The notes beneath the pieces are model-generated. The model saw nothing but the letters and a program-made list of their open reading frames with translations, was not told the DNA's origin and did not search any database. From Anaeromyces robustus (lineage: Eukaryota; Neocallimastigomycota; Neocallimastigomycetes; Neocallimastigales; Neocallimastigaceae), in the NCBI GenBank assembly GCA_002104895.1, contig MCFG01000547.1, forward strand, positions 1 through 20,000: a DNA stretch of 20,000 nucleotides. Reading direction: 5' to 3'. The position numbers and the translations under genes were made by a program. Of this stretch, positions 1 to 8,182 are shown one piece after another; the stretch's first letter is position 1; every line of letters begins with the position of its first letter.

Positions 1-41
1 CTGAAGGAGGACCATGTAACGAATCCTCAATTAGTAAAATA

Positions 42-113
42 GTAACCATGGTCTAGTGGTTAGTAACTATGACCATCTGGGCGAACACTCTGGGTTCGAC
101 TCACACCTTGTTC
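42..113 (+). other. tRNA-like segment with Pol III A and B boxes
   Basis: A box A match, TGGTCTAGTGG, lies at 49-59 and a box B match, GGTTCGACTC, at 93-102, which is normal spacing for a type-2 RNA polymerase III promoter. A T-run at 119-122 could terminate a short transcript. The D, anticodon and T stems do not pair properly, so it is unlikely to be a working tRNA; it resembles a tRNA-derived SINE head or a tRNA pseudogene. No anticodon can be assigned. The same segment recurs inverted at 2756-2827. Confidence 0.6.
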
Positions 114-367
114 CAAATTTTATAAAAATTTTATTTTAAATTTATTTATTATAAATTTCTGTATTTTATTCTGTATTTGTTTCTGTATTTTATTTCTGTA
201 TCTCTTTATAGAATTACATGGAATAGAATTAGAAACTTTAAGAAAAAATTATATAATATTTCTTTATTTTTCTATGAGATTCATTTTATATCAAAATATC
301 TTAGTTTCTAGCAATTTTTTATTATTTTTATGAACTTTTATTTTTAAAACTATTTTTCCGCAAAAAG

Positions 368-376
368 TATAAATAG
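368..376 (+). promoter_or_regulatory. TATA box in left arm
   Basis: A perfect TATAAATAG lies in a 39-bp block (345-383) that is almost unchanged in the opposite arm, although the surrounding DNA has diverged. This local conservation supports a functional core promoter directed into the interior of the structure. Promoter activity is inferred. Confidence 0.45.
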
Positions 377-589
377 GTGTAAAACTTTTAGTTAAAATAT
401 TTTTCTTTGTGCTTTTATTCTTTTATAACTTTATATATATTAGTAATAATTAATTCATAAGTAGTTTGAAATACTACAAAGATTAGTTATTATTAATTTT
501 TAATAATTAATAAAACTAAATTCTAATAAAACATATTTTAAATAAAAATAAAATAAAACTTAAAACTAAATCTTACTAATATATATATC

Positions 590-1330
590 TCGACACCGAC
601 CTTTCAGGTTAACAAAGGAAAGGTGTTCTGATATTGCAATAAGTATCTTTTATTTTAAATTTTATTTTGTTTGTGTTTACTTCAGATTTTGGTGTCAATT
701 GTAATATTGGAACTACCGTTCCGTTACAGACAGAATAAAATTTAAATTTTTGGAAATTTTAAGTAGGACAAATTTATTTAAGGTAATTTGGAATTTCGCT
801 TTTATGCCTTACAACAAAAAAATAACCGGCAAAAGCTACTAACTAGAGGTATATACTAGACCTCGAAGTAAAATATTAAAACTATATAATTAAAGTCGCT
901 TCACCTTCACGACCAACCTCCAGCCTTCGGTGACTGAAGTTCCTTGTTTGCCAGAGCTTACGAAGGTATTGAACTTGAACGTCCGATATTGCAGTGCTTT
1001 TTATCACACAACAATTCCTTCCCCCAAGAAAGCGTGCTTCTCACACTACCCACTTTTATCAATACCTAAGTAACTAATTGACTATAGTTTCTTAACCTAC
1101 TAGAAACTAGTTACTTACGCCAAACACTCTGTATATGAGCTCTAAACGCTCCTAGTATATTAAAAAAAATTACCTTAAAATTTAAACAACAGAAAAAGTT
1201 TTATGGACTTATTTAACCTTTTAGTAATTTTTTTTTCTATTTCACACTGCTGTTCTTTCAGTTTATCAACTTACTCGAGCTGAATGTAGGACTTACGTCT
1301 GAGCCTACCAGCGAGGGCCAATGTGAAACT
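590..1330. other. GC-richer non-coding core of the inverted-repeat structure
   Basis: This stretch is visibly richer in G and C than the flanking DNA, above all at 895-1140, yet has no substantial ORF on either strand. Small inverted repeats are visible, such as GAGGT with ACCTC at 846-864 and CTTC with GAAG at 925-940. I recognise no known RNA or protein in it. It may be the internal, possibly transcribed, part of a non-autonomous mobile element. Confidence 0.4.
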
Positions 1331-1507
1331 CGAAAAATTAATTAGAAAAAGGAAGAATATTTTATAAGGATCCTCTATAACGATTCTCCTTATGACAAAA
1401 TTAAAAAAAAAAACACAAAAATTTTATTACAACACGTTATTTTCTTACCACTATTTCAGGTAAGTAATTTATTATAAATAAAGAATAATTAATTTTTTTT
1501 TTTTTTT

Positions 1508-1584
1508 TTCCGTAGGGTAGTCTATTGTACGTAGGGTAGTCTTTTACTATTTTTAAGGCAGTTCAGTAGTGGTTTAGGAGTAAA

Positions 1585-1620
<36 letters not shown>

Positions 1621-2182
1621 ACAGTATTTTCCGTAGGGTAGTTTTCAACAATATTATATTCCGTAGGGTAGTCTAACACTATATTTAAAATAGTTCAGGT
1701 GTAATTTAAAGGTAATTTATGATTTCGATTAGGGACAATATTTTCCGTAGGGTAGTCTTCGATAATATAATTTATTCCGTAGGGTAGTCTTGTGCTAAGT
1801 AAGAAATTACGGAGGTTATAAAAAGAATTATTACAGAGGGTAGTTTGTAGTGGTCCGGAAGATAGTCTAAAAAGAAATTACGGAGGGTAGTCTAAATGAT
1901 TTACGTAGGATGGCTAGAAATAATCCGGAGGGTAGTCTAAAGAAATTTATAAAGGATAGTTTATAATTGTCCGGAGGGTAGTCTAAAGAAATTTATAAAG
2001 GATAGTTTATAATTGTCCGGAGGGTAGTCTAAAGAAATTTATAAAGGATAGTTTATAATTGTCCGGAGGGTAGTCCCAAATATAAGTAGAGTAGTCTAAG
2101 ATTTAATGTAGGATAGTCTAAGATAGTCCGTAGGGTGGTCCCAGAAAGTAGGGTAGTTTCTATGTATTCCGGAGGGTAGTTT
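1508..2182. repeat. Array of about 20 CCGKAGGGTAGTCT motifs
   Basis: A 12-14 base G-rich motif, mostly CCGTAGGGTAGTCT in the left half and CCGGAGGGTAGTCT in the right half, recurs about 20 times, separated by variable AT-rich spacers. At 1925-2062 the motif and its spacer form three perfect tandem 46-bp units, followed by a partial fourth. Earlier copies are spaced irregularly and the motif is better conserved than the spacers. A 22-base poly-T tract interrupts the array near 1590-1616. Function unknown. Confidence 0.85.
1925..2062. repeat. Three perfect 46-bp tandem units
   Basis: The units start at 1925, 1971 and 2017, each with CCGGAGGGTAGTCT, and a partial fourth starts at 2063. They appear identical, so this is the youngest part of the larger motif array. 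Confidence 0.95.
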
Positions 2183-2240
2183 GGAAAATTTTTTCTGTGT
2201 AAAGGTATTGGGTTTGATTACTAACTTTTGGGCGATTTTA

Positions 2241-2340
2241 TTGTAATAAATTGTAAAAAATAAGTAAATTATTTTACACAATTATTTTGATTGTAATAAA
2301 TTGTAAAAAATAAGTAAATTATTTTACACAATTATTTTGA
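2241..2340. repeat. Perfect 50-bp direct duplication
   Basis: 2241-2290 and 2291-2340 are identical. The pair is enclosed by inverted copies of a roughly 28-bp sequence at 2192-2219 and 2338-2365, which share a perfect 10-bp core (TTTCTGTGTA and its complement). A TAGACC/GGTCTA hairpin follows at 2341-2357. Confidence 0.95.
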
Positions 2341-2522
2341 TAGACCCAACAGGTCTACACAGAAAGTAAATCAGAAAAGAAGATTGGTTTTATAAGAACT
2401 TGTTTTATTAGATTTATTAAAAGTAAAAATTTATTTATTTATTAATTAATTTTGTAATATTCTGAATTACTTATAATTAATTAATAAAATCGCGAAGAAT
2501 TAATCATTTAAAAATTTTACAC

Positions 2523-2531
2523 CTATTTATA
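2523..2531 (-). promoter_or_regulatory. TATA box in right arm
   Basis: CTATTTATA on the plus strand is TATAAATAG on the minus strand, inside the block conserved with 345-383. It points leftward into the interior, so the two arms would drive convergent transcription if both are active. Confidence 0.45.
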
Positions 2532-2755
2532 CTTTTTACGGAAAAATAGTTTTCTTCGTAAAAAGTTGTTTAAAATTTCTAGAAACTTTTGATTAAAATC
2601 TTATGGAAAAATTTAGAAAAATTTAATATAAAAGTTGTCTTAAAATTTTTGATTGTATTCTATTAATTTCTACGTAAAATACAGAAATAAAAATACAGAA
2701 ATAAAATACAGAAATTCATAATAAAAATTTAAAAAATAAAATTTTTATAAAGTTT

Positions 2756-2827
2756 GTAACAAGTGTGAGTCGAACCCAGAGTGTTCGCCCAGATGGTCAT
2801 AGTGACTAACCACTAGACCATGGTTAC
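2756..2827 (-). other. tRNA-like segment, inverted second copy
   Basis: On the minus strand it has box A at 2810-2820 and box B at 2767-2776, the same as the copy at 42-113. Its ends GTAACCA and TTGTTAC could pair over 6 of 7 positions like an acceptor stem, but the D and anticodon stems do not form. The upstream copia reading frame runs into it and stops inside box A. Confidence 0.6.
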
Positions 2828-5737
2828 TATTTTATTAATTGTGAGATTCGTTACATTTGCACCTTCTGGAATGTTATCAACCGTTTCATATACATTCATT
2901 TTTGTCATATTTTGAAGCTCTTTATTTACTGCTTCTAACCATTGATCTTTATCTTCGAAATTGAAAATATCATTATAATCATATGGTTCATGTAGATAAG
3001 ATTTTCTTTTCTTTAATTTGTTATTATTATAAAAATTATTTTTCCTTTTGTTGTTATGAGTACAATTTTTGTAAGAATTTTGTTTAATGTTTATTCCATT
3101 AGCATCATTATTCTTAACTTGATTGATTTCAATTGTTTTATTGATTTTGTTGTTATTTTCAGTGTTATTATTCTTAACTCCATTGTTGACATTGCTATTA
3201 GTATTATCGTGTTGAATATTGATATTACTAATATCAGGGTTATAAAGTATGAAGTTCCTCCTGATTTCGTTAAGTGGAAGGAAATTTGAATATGAAGTAA
3301 TTGAAGAATCCCTATATAAATTTCCAGGTATAGATTCAAAAAATTCAACAGATCGGGAGTAAATAATTTTATTGTTGGAAATGTCAAGAATTTTGTAACC
3401 AGAAGGGTTTCGACAATATCCTAGGAAAATACCAGGAAGAGAATTGTTGTCAAATTTGTTCCTAAAGGTCTTAGGAGTATAGAAGAAAACCTTACAGCCA
3501 AAAACTCTCAAGTTGTGATAGTCAGCAGGATGTTTGTAAAGGATTTCAAATGGAATTTTGGAATTAATACTTGAATGTGGGATTCTATTATATACATAAT
3601 TTGCCGTTTCTATTGCGTCTTGCCAGAATTGATGCGATAACTTAGAATCATTTAAAATTGATTTAGCTGTTGAAATTAGAGTTCCGTTTAACCTTTCAAT
3701 TTTACCGTTTTGTTGTGGAGAATAAGGGATGGTAAATTGATGAATAATACCATTACATATACAGAAGTTTTTAAAATGATAATTTGAAAATTCGGTACCA
3801 TTATCTGTACGAATTTGTTTAATGTTGCAATTGAATAAATTTCTTATTTGCAAATACCATATGTGAAATTTATTAAAAGTATCTCCTTTGCTTTCAAGGA
3901 ATAATGTCCATGCATATCTTGAGTGGTCATCAAGTATGGTAAGGATGTATTTATTATTGTATAATGATTTTTCTAATGGTCCAATTAAATCCATGTGTAT
4001 TAGGTCGAATGTGTTTTTTGATCTGTTGTTAATTGATTTAAATGGTTTATTTTTTAGCTTTGAGTTTGAGCAAATTTGACATTTTTCAGATGTATTGATT
4101 TTTGATAATTTGTTTTTTAATTTTGCTATATCAAAATGGCATAACCTTCTATGCCATAATTGCATATTATTGTTAGAATATATATGGTAAATACTAAGGT
4201 CGTTGTTCTGAAAATTATTGTTGTTGGAATGATAATTTATTATATTTTTTGTTATCCATAATTTATATGTATTTGATTTATCAGCTTTAATGTTTGTAAT
4301 CTTGGTTCCATGTTGATTTATTATTGTAGCAATAAGGTTATTATTATTATTGTTGAAAATTATTTTAAAATTCTGTTTTAAGAGTAAACTTATTGAAATT
4401 AGATTTTTATTGATTTTTGGTGTGTAATAAATGCTATTTAATTTTATTTTATGGTTATTTATATAGCCTATAAATTCTCCAATATAAGTTGATTTTACTG
4501 TAGTTCCATTGGCTAAAGTAATTGATTCATTACATGGTTTAATATTTACAAGTAAGCTTAACATGTAAGTAGTATGGATGGAGGCTCCTGAGTCTAGAAT
4601 CCAGCATGATACTTTATTAGTTTCTGGGTCTTGTGTGTTTGAAGGATTGGTCTTTGTATTTATACAGTTTACTTCTAAATCAGATTCAGTATTGTAGTCT
4701 TTTACGAAAGCATTAGCATAAATATTACTGTCCTTTTTGTTTTTAAATGAATTATTCCTATATTTGTTTTGAATATGTTTAGACCAGTTATGTGGAGGTT
4801 TATTCTTCTTAGTAGATTTATACTTTCTAGTTTGGCTTGACTTCGTTTTATTATTTCTTTTGCTATACCAGCAGTCTGAAGAATAGTGGCCATACTTGTG
4901 ACATATATGGCACCTTCCATTTTTTCTCTTTCCTTTTGTTTGCTGAGTTGTTTTTCTCTTTGTATTAAATTTGTTGGATTCGACACTTAATGCTTCATTT
5001 AGTAGTTTCCTCGGATTAGTGGTTTCTTTTATATTTGAGAATATTATATCCGGAATGACATTTTTTACATAGTCTTTACATTTTTCCCAGTTATCTTTAA
5101 ATTGAAAAACATTTATGAACCTTAGGTTTTCTGGAAGGGCTCTATTTAGTATTCCTGCTTTCATGTTATCAGGAATGTCTCCATCTATATTTTCCAATTC
5201 GTCAATCAAGTTTTGTAGTGTGGCAATGAAAATATGGATATCTTCTTCAATATTAAATCTCATATTGTCAATTTTGTCTTTTAAGTCTGCTTTTTTGTGT
5301 TCTGAACTACGAGTGAATGATTTATTTAGTAATTTCCAGATTTGGTAAGCAGTTTTATTTTGACTTTGAATTATACTTTTTGTTTTTTCACCTAAACTGT
5401 TAGTTATTATCCATTTTACTAAAATATCATTTTTTGTATCATCTTCGGAGGTAGATTTTTCATAGACTAAAGATTCATCAAATTTGTCTTGAGTGTATTG
5501 ATTTAAATTTTCTTTTATGTCCCTTTTTCTTAATTTTACTACCTTTTCTTCTGTTACATATCTGTCTAAATTATTAATACATAATAGGTACATTATGTTT
5601 GTTCTCCATTCAGTATAATTGTCGGTAGATAATTCGACTATTCTATTGAAGCTTTCTGAATAGTTGAATGTAATACCTTTCGTACTATTATCTTCTTCAA
5701 TATTTATGGTGTGATTTTGATTTCTCGGCCTTGGCAT
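2813..5737 (-). CDS. Ty1/copia retrotransposon Gag-protease-integrase ORF, truncated before reverse transcriptase
   Basis: This 974-residue ORF encodes the front part of a Ty1/copia polyprotein. Domains in order: a copia-type Gag (about 25-235); a CX2CX4HX4C zinc knuckle at C276-C289; a retroviral-type aspartic protease motif DSGAS at 382-386; an HHCC zinc module (H529, H534, C553, C556); an integrase core with D583, D645 and E681 in D,D-35-E spacing; the copia integrase C-terminal motifs FGCKVFF and FLGY (about 746-774); and an Asn/Lys-rich linker (830-912). Reverse transcriptase only just begins (DQWLEAVNKEL, about 931-960); the last dozen residues come from the adjoining inverted-repeat arm. 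Full copia polyproteins continue with RT and RNase H, both absent here. The frame has no internal stop, so truncation is recent or the front part is retained. No flanking LTRs or primer-binding site were found. It cannot transpose on its own. Confidence 0.93.
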   Translation of the reverse strand: MPRPRNQNHTINIEEDNSTKGITFNYSESFNRIVELSTDNYTEWRTNIMYLLCINNLDRYVTEEKVVKLRKRDIKENLNQYTQDKFDESLVYEKSTSEDDTKNDILVKWIITNSLGEKTKSIIQSQNKTAYQIWKLLNKSFTRSSEHKKADLKDKIDNMRFNIEEDIHIFIATLQNLIDELENIDGDIPDNMKAGILNRALPENLRFINVFQFKDNWEKCKDYVKNVIPDIIFSNIKETTNPRKLLNEALSVESNKFNTKRKTTQQTKGKRKNGRCHICHKYGHYSSDCWYSKRNNKTKSSQTRKYKSTKKNKPPHNWSKHIQNKYRNNSFKNKKDSNIYANAFVKDYNTESDLEVNCINTKTNPSNTQDPETNKVSCWILDSGASIHTTYMLSLLVNIKPCNESITLANGTTVKSTYIGEFIGYINNHKIKLNSIYYTPKINKNLISISLLLKQNFKIIFNNNNNNLIATIINQHGTKITNIKADKSNTYKLWITKNIINYHSNNNNFQNNDLSIYHIYSNNNMQLWHRRLCHFDIAKLKNKLSKINTSEKCQICSNSKLKNKPFKSINNRSKNTFDLIHMDLIGPLEKSLYNNKYILTILDDHSRYAWTLFLESKGDTFNKFHIWYLQIRNLFNCNIKQIRTDNGTEFSNYHFKNFCICNGIIHQFTIPYSPQQNGKIERLNGTLISTAKSILNDSKLSHQFWQDAIETANYVYNRIPHSSINSKIPFEILYKHPADYHNLRVFGCKVFFYTPKTFRNKFDNNSLPGIFLGYCRNPSGYKILDISNNKIIYSRSVEFFESIPGNLYRDSSITSYSNFLPLNEIRRNFILYNPDISNINIQHDNTNSNVNNGVKNNNTENNNKINKTIEINQVKNNDANGINIKQNSYKNCTHNNKRKNNFYNNNKLKKRKSYLHEPYDYNDIFNFEDKDQWLEAVNKELQNMTKMNVYETVDNIPEGANVTNLTINKIVTMV

Positions 5738-5820
5738 TTTATTTTGTTTAATATATTTTCAATATTTAATTATTGTAGTTGTTTTTTTTTTTTTGCAATG
5801 AAAATAGAGAAAAAAAACTG

Positions 5821-5828
5821 TATTTATA
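5821..5828 (-). promoter_or_regulatory. Possible TATA box for the copia ORF
   Basis: TATAAATA on the minus strand lies about 84 bases upstream of the ATG at 5737. Such strings are common in this AT-rich DNA, so the call rests on position only. Confidence 0.25.
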
Positions 5829-6240
5829 AGAAAAAAAATTATGTAATAATATTATTTACAACTATTATTCATACATAGTATAAATATTTTAGTTATCCCC
5901 CTTTTTATTATATAGGGTATTATTTATAGATTGTTTATGTCACATTTCTGATTCAGGGGAGTTATATTGATATTATTTGCTATTGTTATTTAATTATGTT
6001 TAATTTAATATAAATAAATGTTTATTTATCTTATTATTGTTATTAATTTATGTTTAATATAAATAAATCTTTATTTATTTTATTATTGTAGTTATTATTA
6101 TTCTTTAGATATTATCTAACATCAAAATTTTGATTGGTTTTTTTTATTTTTTTTTTATTTTTTTATTGTATTTACCTTTATTAATTATATTTGATTGGTC
6201 ATTATATTATTTTTAGTTTATTTGATTTTTTAATTTTGTT

Positions 6241-6300
6241 AATTATATTTAATTATATTTAATTATATTTAATTATATTTAATTATATTTAATTATATTT
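6241..6300. repeat. AATTATATTT tandem repeat
   Basis: Six perfect 10-bp units in a row, with partial units on both sides. Confidence 0.95.
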
Positions 6301-6558
6301 TAATTTAATTAATAGATTTAATTTTAGATATTACTTAATTTAAAAAAATTTTTGATTGGTTTGTTGGTGAATTTATTTCATATATATTTATATTATTTTA
6401 AATTTAATTTTATATGAAAATTTATACAAATATTTTAGTTATAATTTAATTTTAATATTTCATGTACATATAATATTGTTTAATTAATATTATTATTTTA
6501 TTAGTTTTATTTATATTAATTACTCTACTGGTTAATTTATTTCTAATTATTTATACTT

Positions 6559-6835
6559 GGCTGACATAATTTTTATAAACAGCTCAAGTAAAAATAAAAT
6601 ATCATTTAGAAATAAAGTATTATTAATATTATAATTTTAATGGAATATAATTCAGTTCAAATAAATGTAGCTGGCTTAATCTTAAAGGATATAATTCAGC
6701 TCAAATAAATGTGGCTGACTTAATCTTAAAAATGATATGACTGACATAATTTCAGTTCAAAAAAATTTTTGGCTGACATAATTTCAGCTTAGATATAAAT
6801 GTTTGGTTGACAAGATTCAGCTCAAACAAAAATAT
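6559..6835 (+). repeat. Degenerate repeats of GGCTGACATAATTTCAGCTC
   Basis: Five to six imperfect copies of a unit that pairs GGCTGACATAAT with a following TTCAGCTCAAATAAATGT are seen, starting near 6559, 6671, 6713, 6740, 6771 and 6805. Spacing varies from about 30 to 110 bases. The motif is less AT-biased than its surroundings. No ORF runs through it. It may be an old minisatellite or an array of binding sites. Confidence 0.75.
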
Positions 6836-8182
6836 AATTTCAAAAATTTTTACATTCTTATATACTTTATTATGTAATTAATATTTTTATTTTGAATGAT
6901 TTTGATTAATTAGTTCTTCAGTTAAACATTTATATGTATATATATATATATGAGTTAGTTTATATTTATTTATAAAAAATTATCATTTATAATATTTATA
7001 ATTTAATACTTAAATTATATAAAGCTCAATTATAGTGAGTTGAGACTCTTAATCTTTCAAAATTAATATATAAATATTTATTATTTTATGTTAAGATACT
7101 TTATTATATTTTATAATAATTTACTACATATTATCTTTCTTTTTTCAATCAAAAGAATAAATAGAGAATTTATTTCCTATTTATATTTAATAAAAGATTA
7201 AATATTATTTCTATTGGTTGATACAATAATATTAAGGGGTTATTTATTTATATAAATAATATAAGTTAATTATGTTATGATAAACACAATAAATATTATT
7301 CTGACAATAATATACTACACCTATATAGTTTAATTTTTTTAATATATTTAATATATAATATTATAAAAAAAAATAGTCCAATAAAAAAAATAATATAAAA
7401 TTAAAATTTTTTTATAAATTTCAATATAATACATATAAAAATATTAATAATTTTGTTAAAAAAAGTAGTTTTTTTTTAATTATTATTATTATTTATTGAT
7501 AAATGATATACATTTTATACATTTTATACATGAATTTAACTTGTAATTATGAACAATTATTTTTAATATATATTATTTTAGAAACATAATAAGTAATCAT
7601 TTTATTTTAAAATTATTAATTATTCTATTTCTTTATATATATACTTAAATTGTTTTATATATATATACATATATATATTTTATTAAAAAAAAAAAAAAAA
7701 GGTATATATATAATATAATATTAGATATATTAAATAGGAATACTTCAAAATAAATGATGATATTTTTTTTTATTATTAGAAAAAATAATCATATTTTTTA
7801 TTACTTTTTTTATTTAGTAAAATAATAGATAGTACTGAAAATAAGTATATGTATATATATTAATAATTAGTATAAAAAAATCAACTATAAATTTTTTTTT
7901 CTTTTTATTATTTTTTAATATATATATTTATGTTTGTGATACTATTTTGTGTCATATAATAAAATAAAGAAAATAAAGAAAATAAATAAATAATTAATTA
8001 ATTAATTAATTAATTAATTATTAAATTTCAAAAAAAAAAAAAATCTCTTTTTTTTAAAAATATTTATTTATTTATTTACTTACTTACTTATTAATTTATT
8101 TATTATTCATTTTTTAATTTTTTTTTATTTTATTTTATAATTAATATTAATATATTATTGTTGTGTAATAGGTAATAATAAT
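6836..8182. other. AT-rich intergenic DNA
   Basis: Only homopolymer runs and short simple repeats are seen: TATA tracts near 6937-6950 and 7636-7680, an A-run at 7685-7700, and an ATTA microsatellite at about 7990-8022. No gene is supported. Confidence 0.6.

Larger units (their letters stand above)
14..590 (+). repeat. Left arm of long inverted repeat
   Basis: This arm matches the reverse complement of roughly 2345-2856. The first 120 bases of the arms are about 94% identical by eye, identity then falls, and a near-identical block returns at 345-383, which contains TATAAATAG. Weaker similarity continues to about 590. The arm begins with ATGTAACGAAT, contains a tRNA-like segment at 42-113, and is AT-rich further in. 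The 13 bases before it loosely resemble the copia sequence flanking the right arm, so the repeat may extend beyond the window edge. It could be one arm of a terminal-inverted-repeat element or one of two LTR-like copies in opposite orientation. The repeat is seen directly; its class is not settled. Confidence 0.8.
2345..2856 (-). repeat. Right arm of long inverted repeat
   Basis: This is the reverse-complement partner of the arm at 14-590. On the minus strand it begins with ATGTAACGAAT at 2856, carries the tRNA-like segment at 2756-2827, then a TATAAATAG at 2523-2531. Its outer end coincides with the point where the copia ORF loses similarity to reverse transcriptase. I see no clear target-site duplication on comparing its flank with that of the left arm. 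Confidence 0.8.
5738..6558. other. AT-rich spacer upstream of the copia ORF
   Basis: No coding sequence is seen. A CCCCC patch near 5897 and a GGGG patch near 5957 stand out in otherwise A/T DNA. An AATTATATTT 10-bp tandem repeat of six full units fills 6241-6300. No copia LTR or match to the inverted-repeat arms was found here. Confidence 0.5.

Noticed and set aside
1452-1466. Recursive splice site (TTTCAG directly followed by GTAAGT)
   Set aside because: The string matches the consensus, but there is no identifiable exon or intron around it and AT-rich DNA makes chance matches likely.
1508-2182. CRISPR-like array
   Set aside because: Repeat motif is only about 13 bases, spacers are irregular, some units are identical including spacer, there are no cas genes, and the genome is eukaryotic.
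2096-2281. 61-codon minus-strand ORF over the G-rich motif array
   Set aside because: It spans repeat units and half of the 50-bp duplication, and shows no domain or biased composition.
14-2856. DIRS-type retroelement explanation for the inverted repeats
   Set aside because: DIRS elements encode RT and a tyrosine recombinase between their repeats; the interior here has no ORF. A non-autonomous derivative cannot be excluded.
4702-4986. 94-codon minus-strand ORF inside the copia gene
   Set aside because: It overlaps the zinc-knuckle region in another frame and is a shadow of the copia ORF, like the other small ORFs at 3056-5348.
5738-8182. 5' LTR of the copia element
   Set aside because: I searched by eye for the arm sequence, for direct repeats flanking the ORF and for a tRNA-Met-type primer site, and found none.
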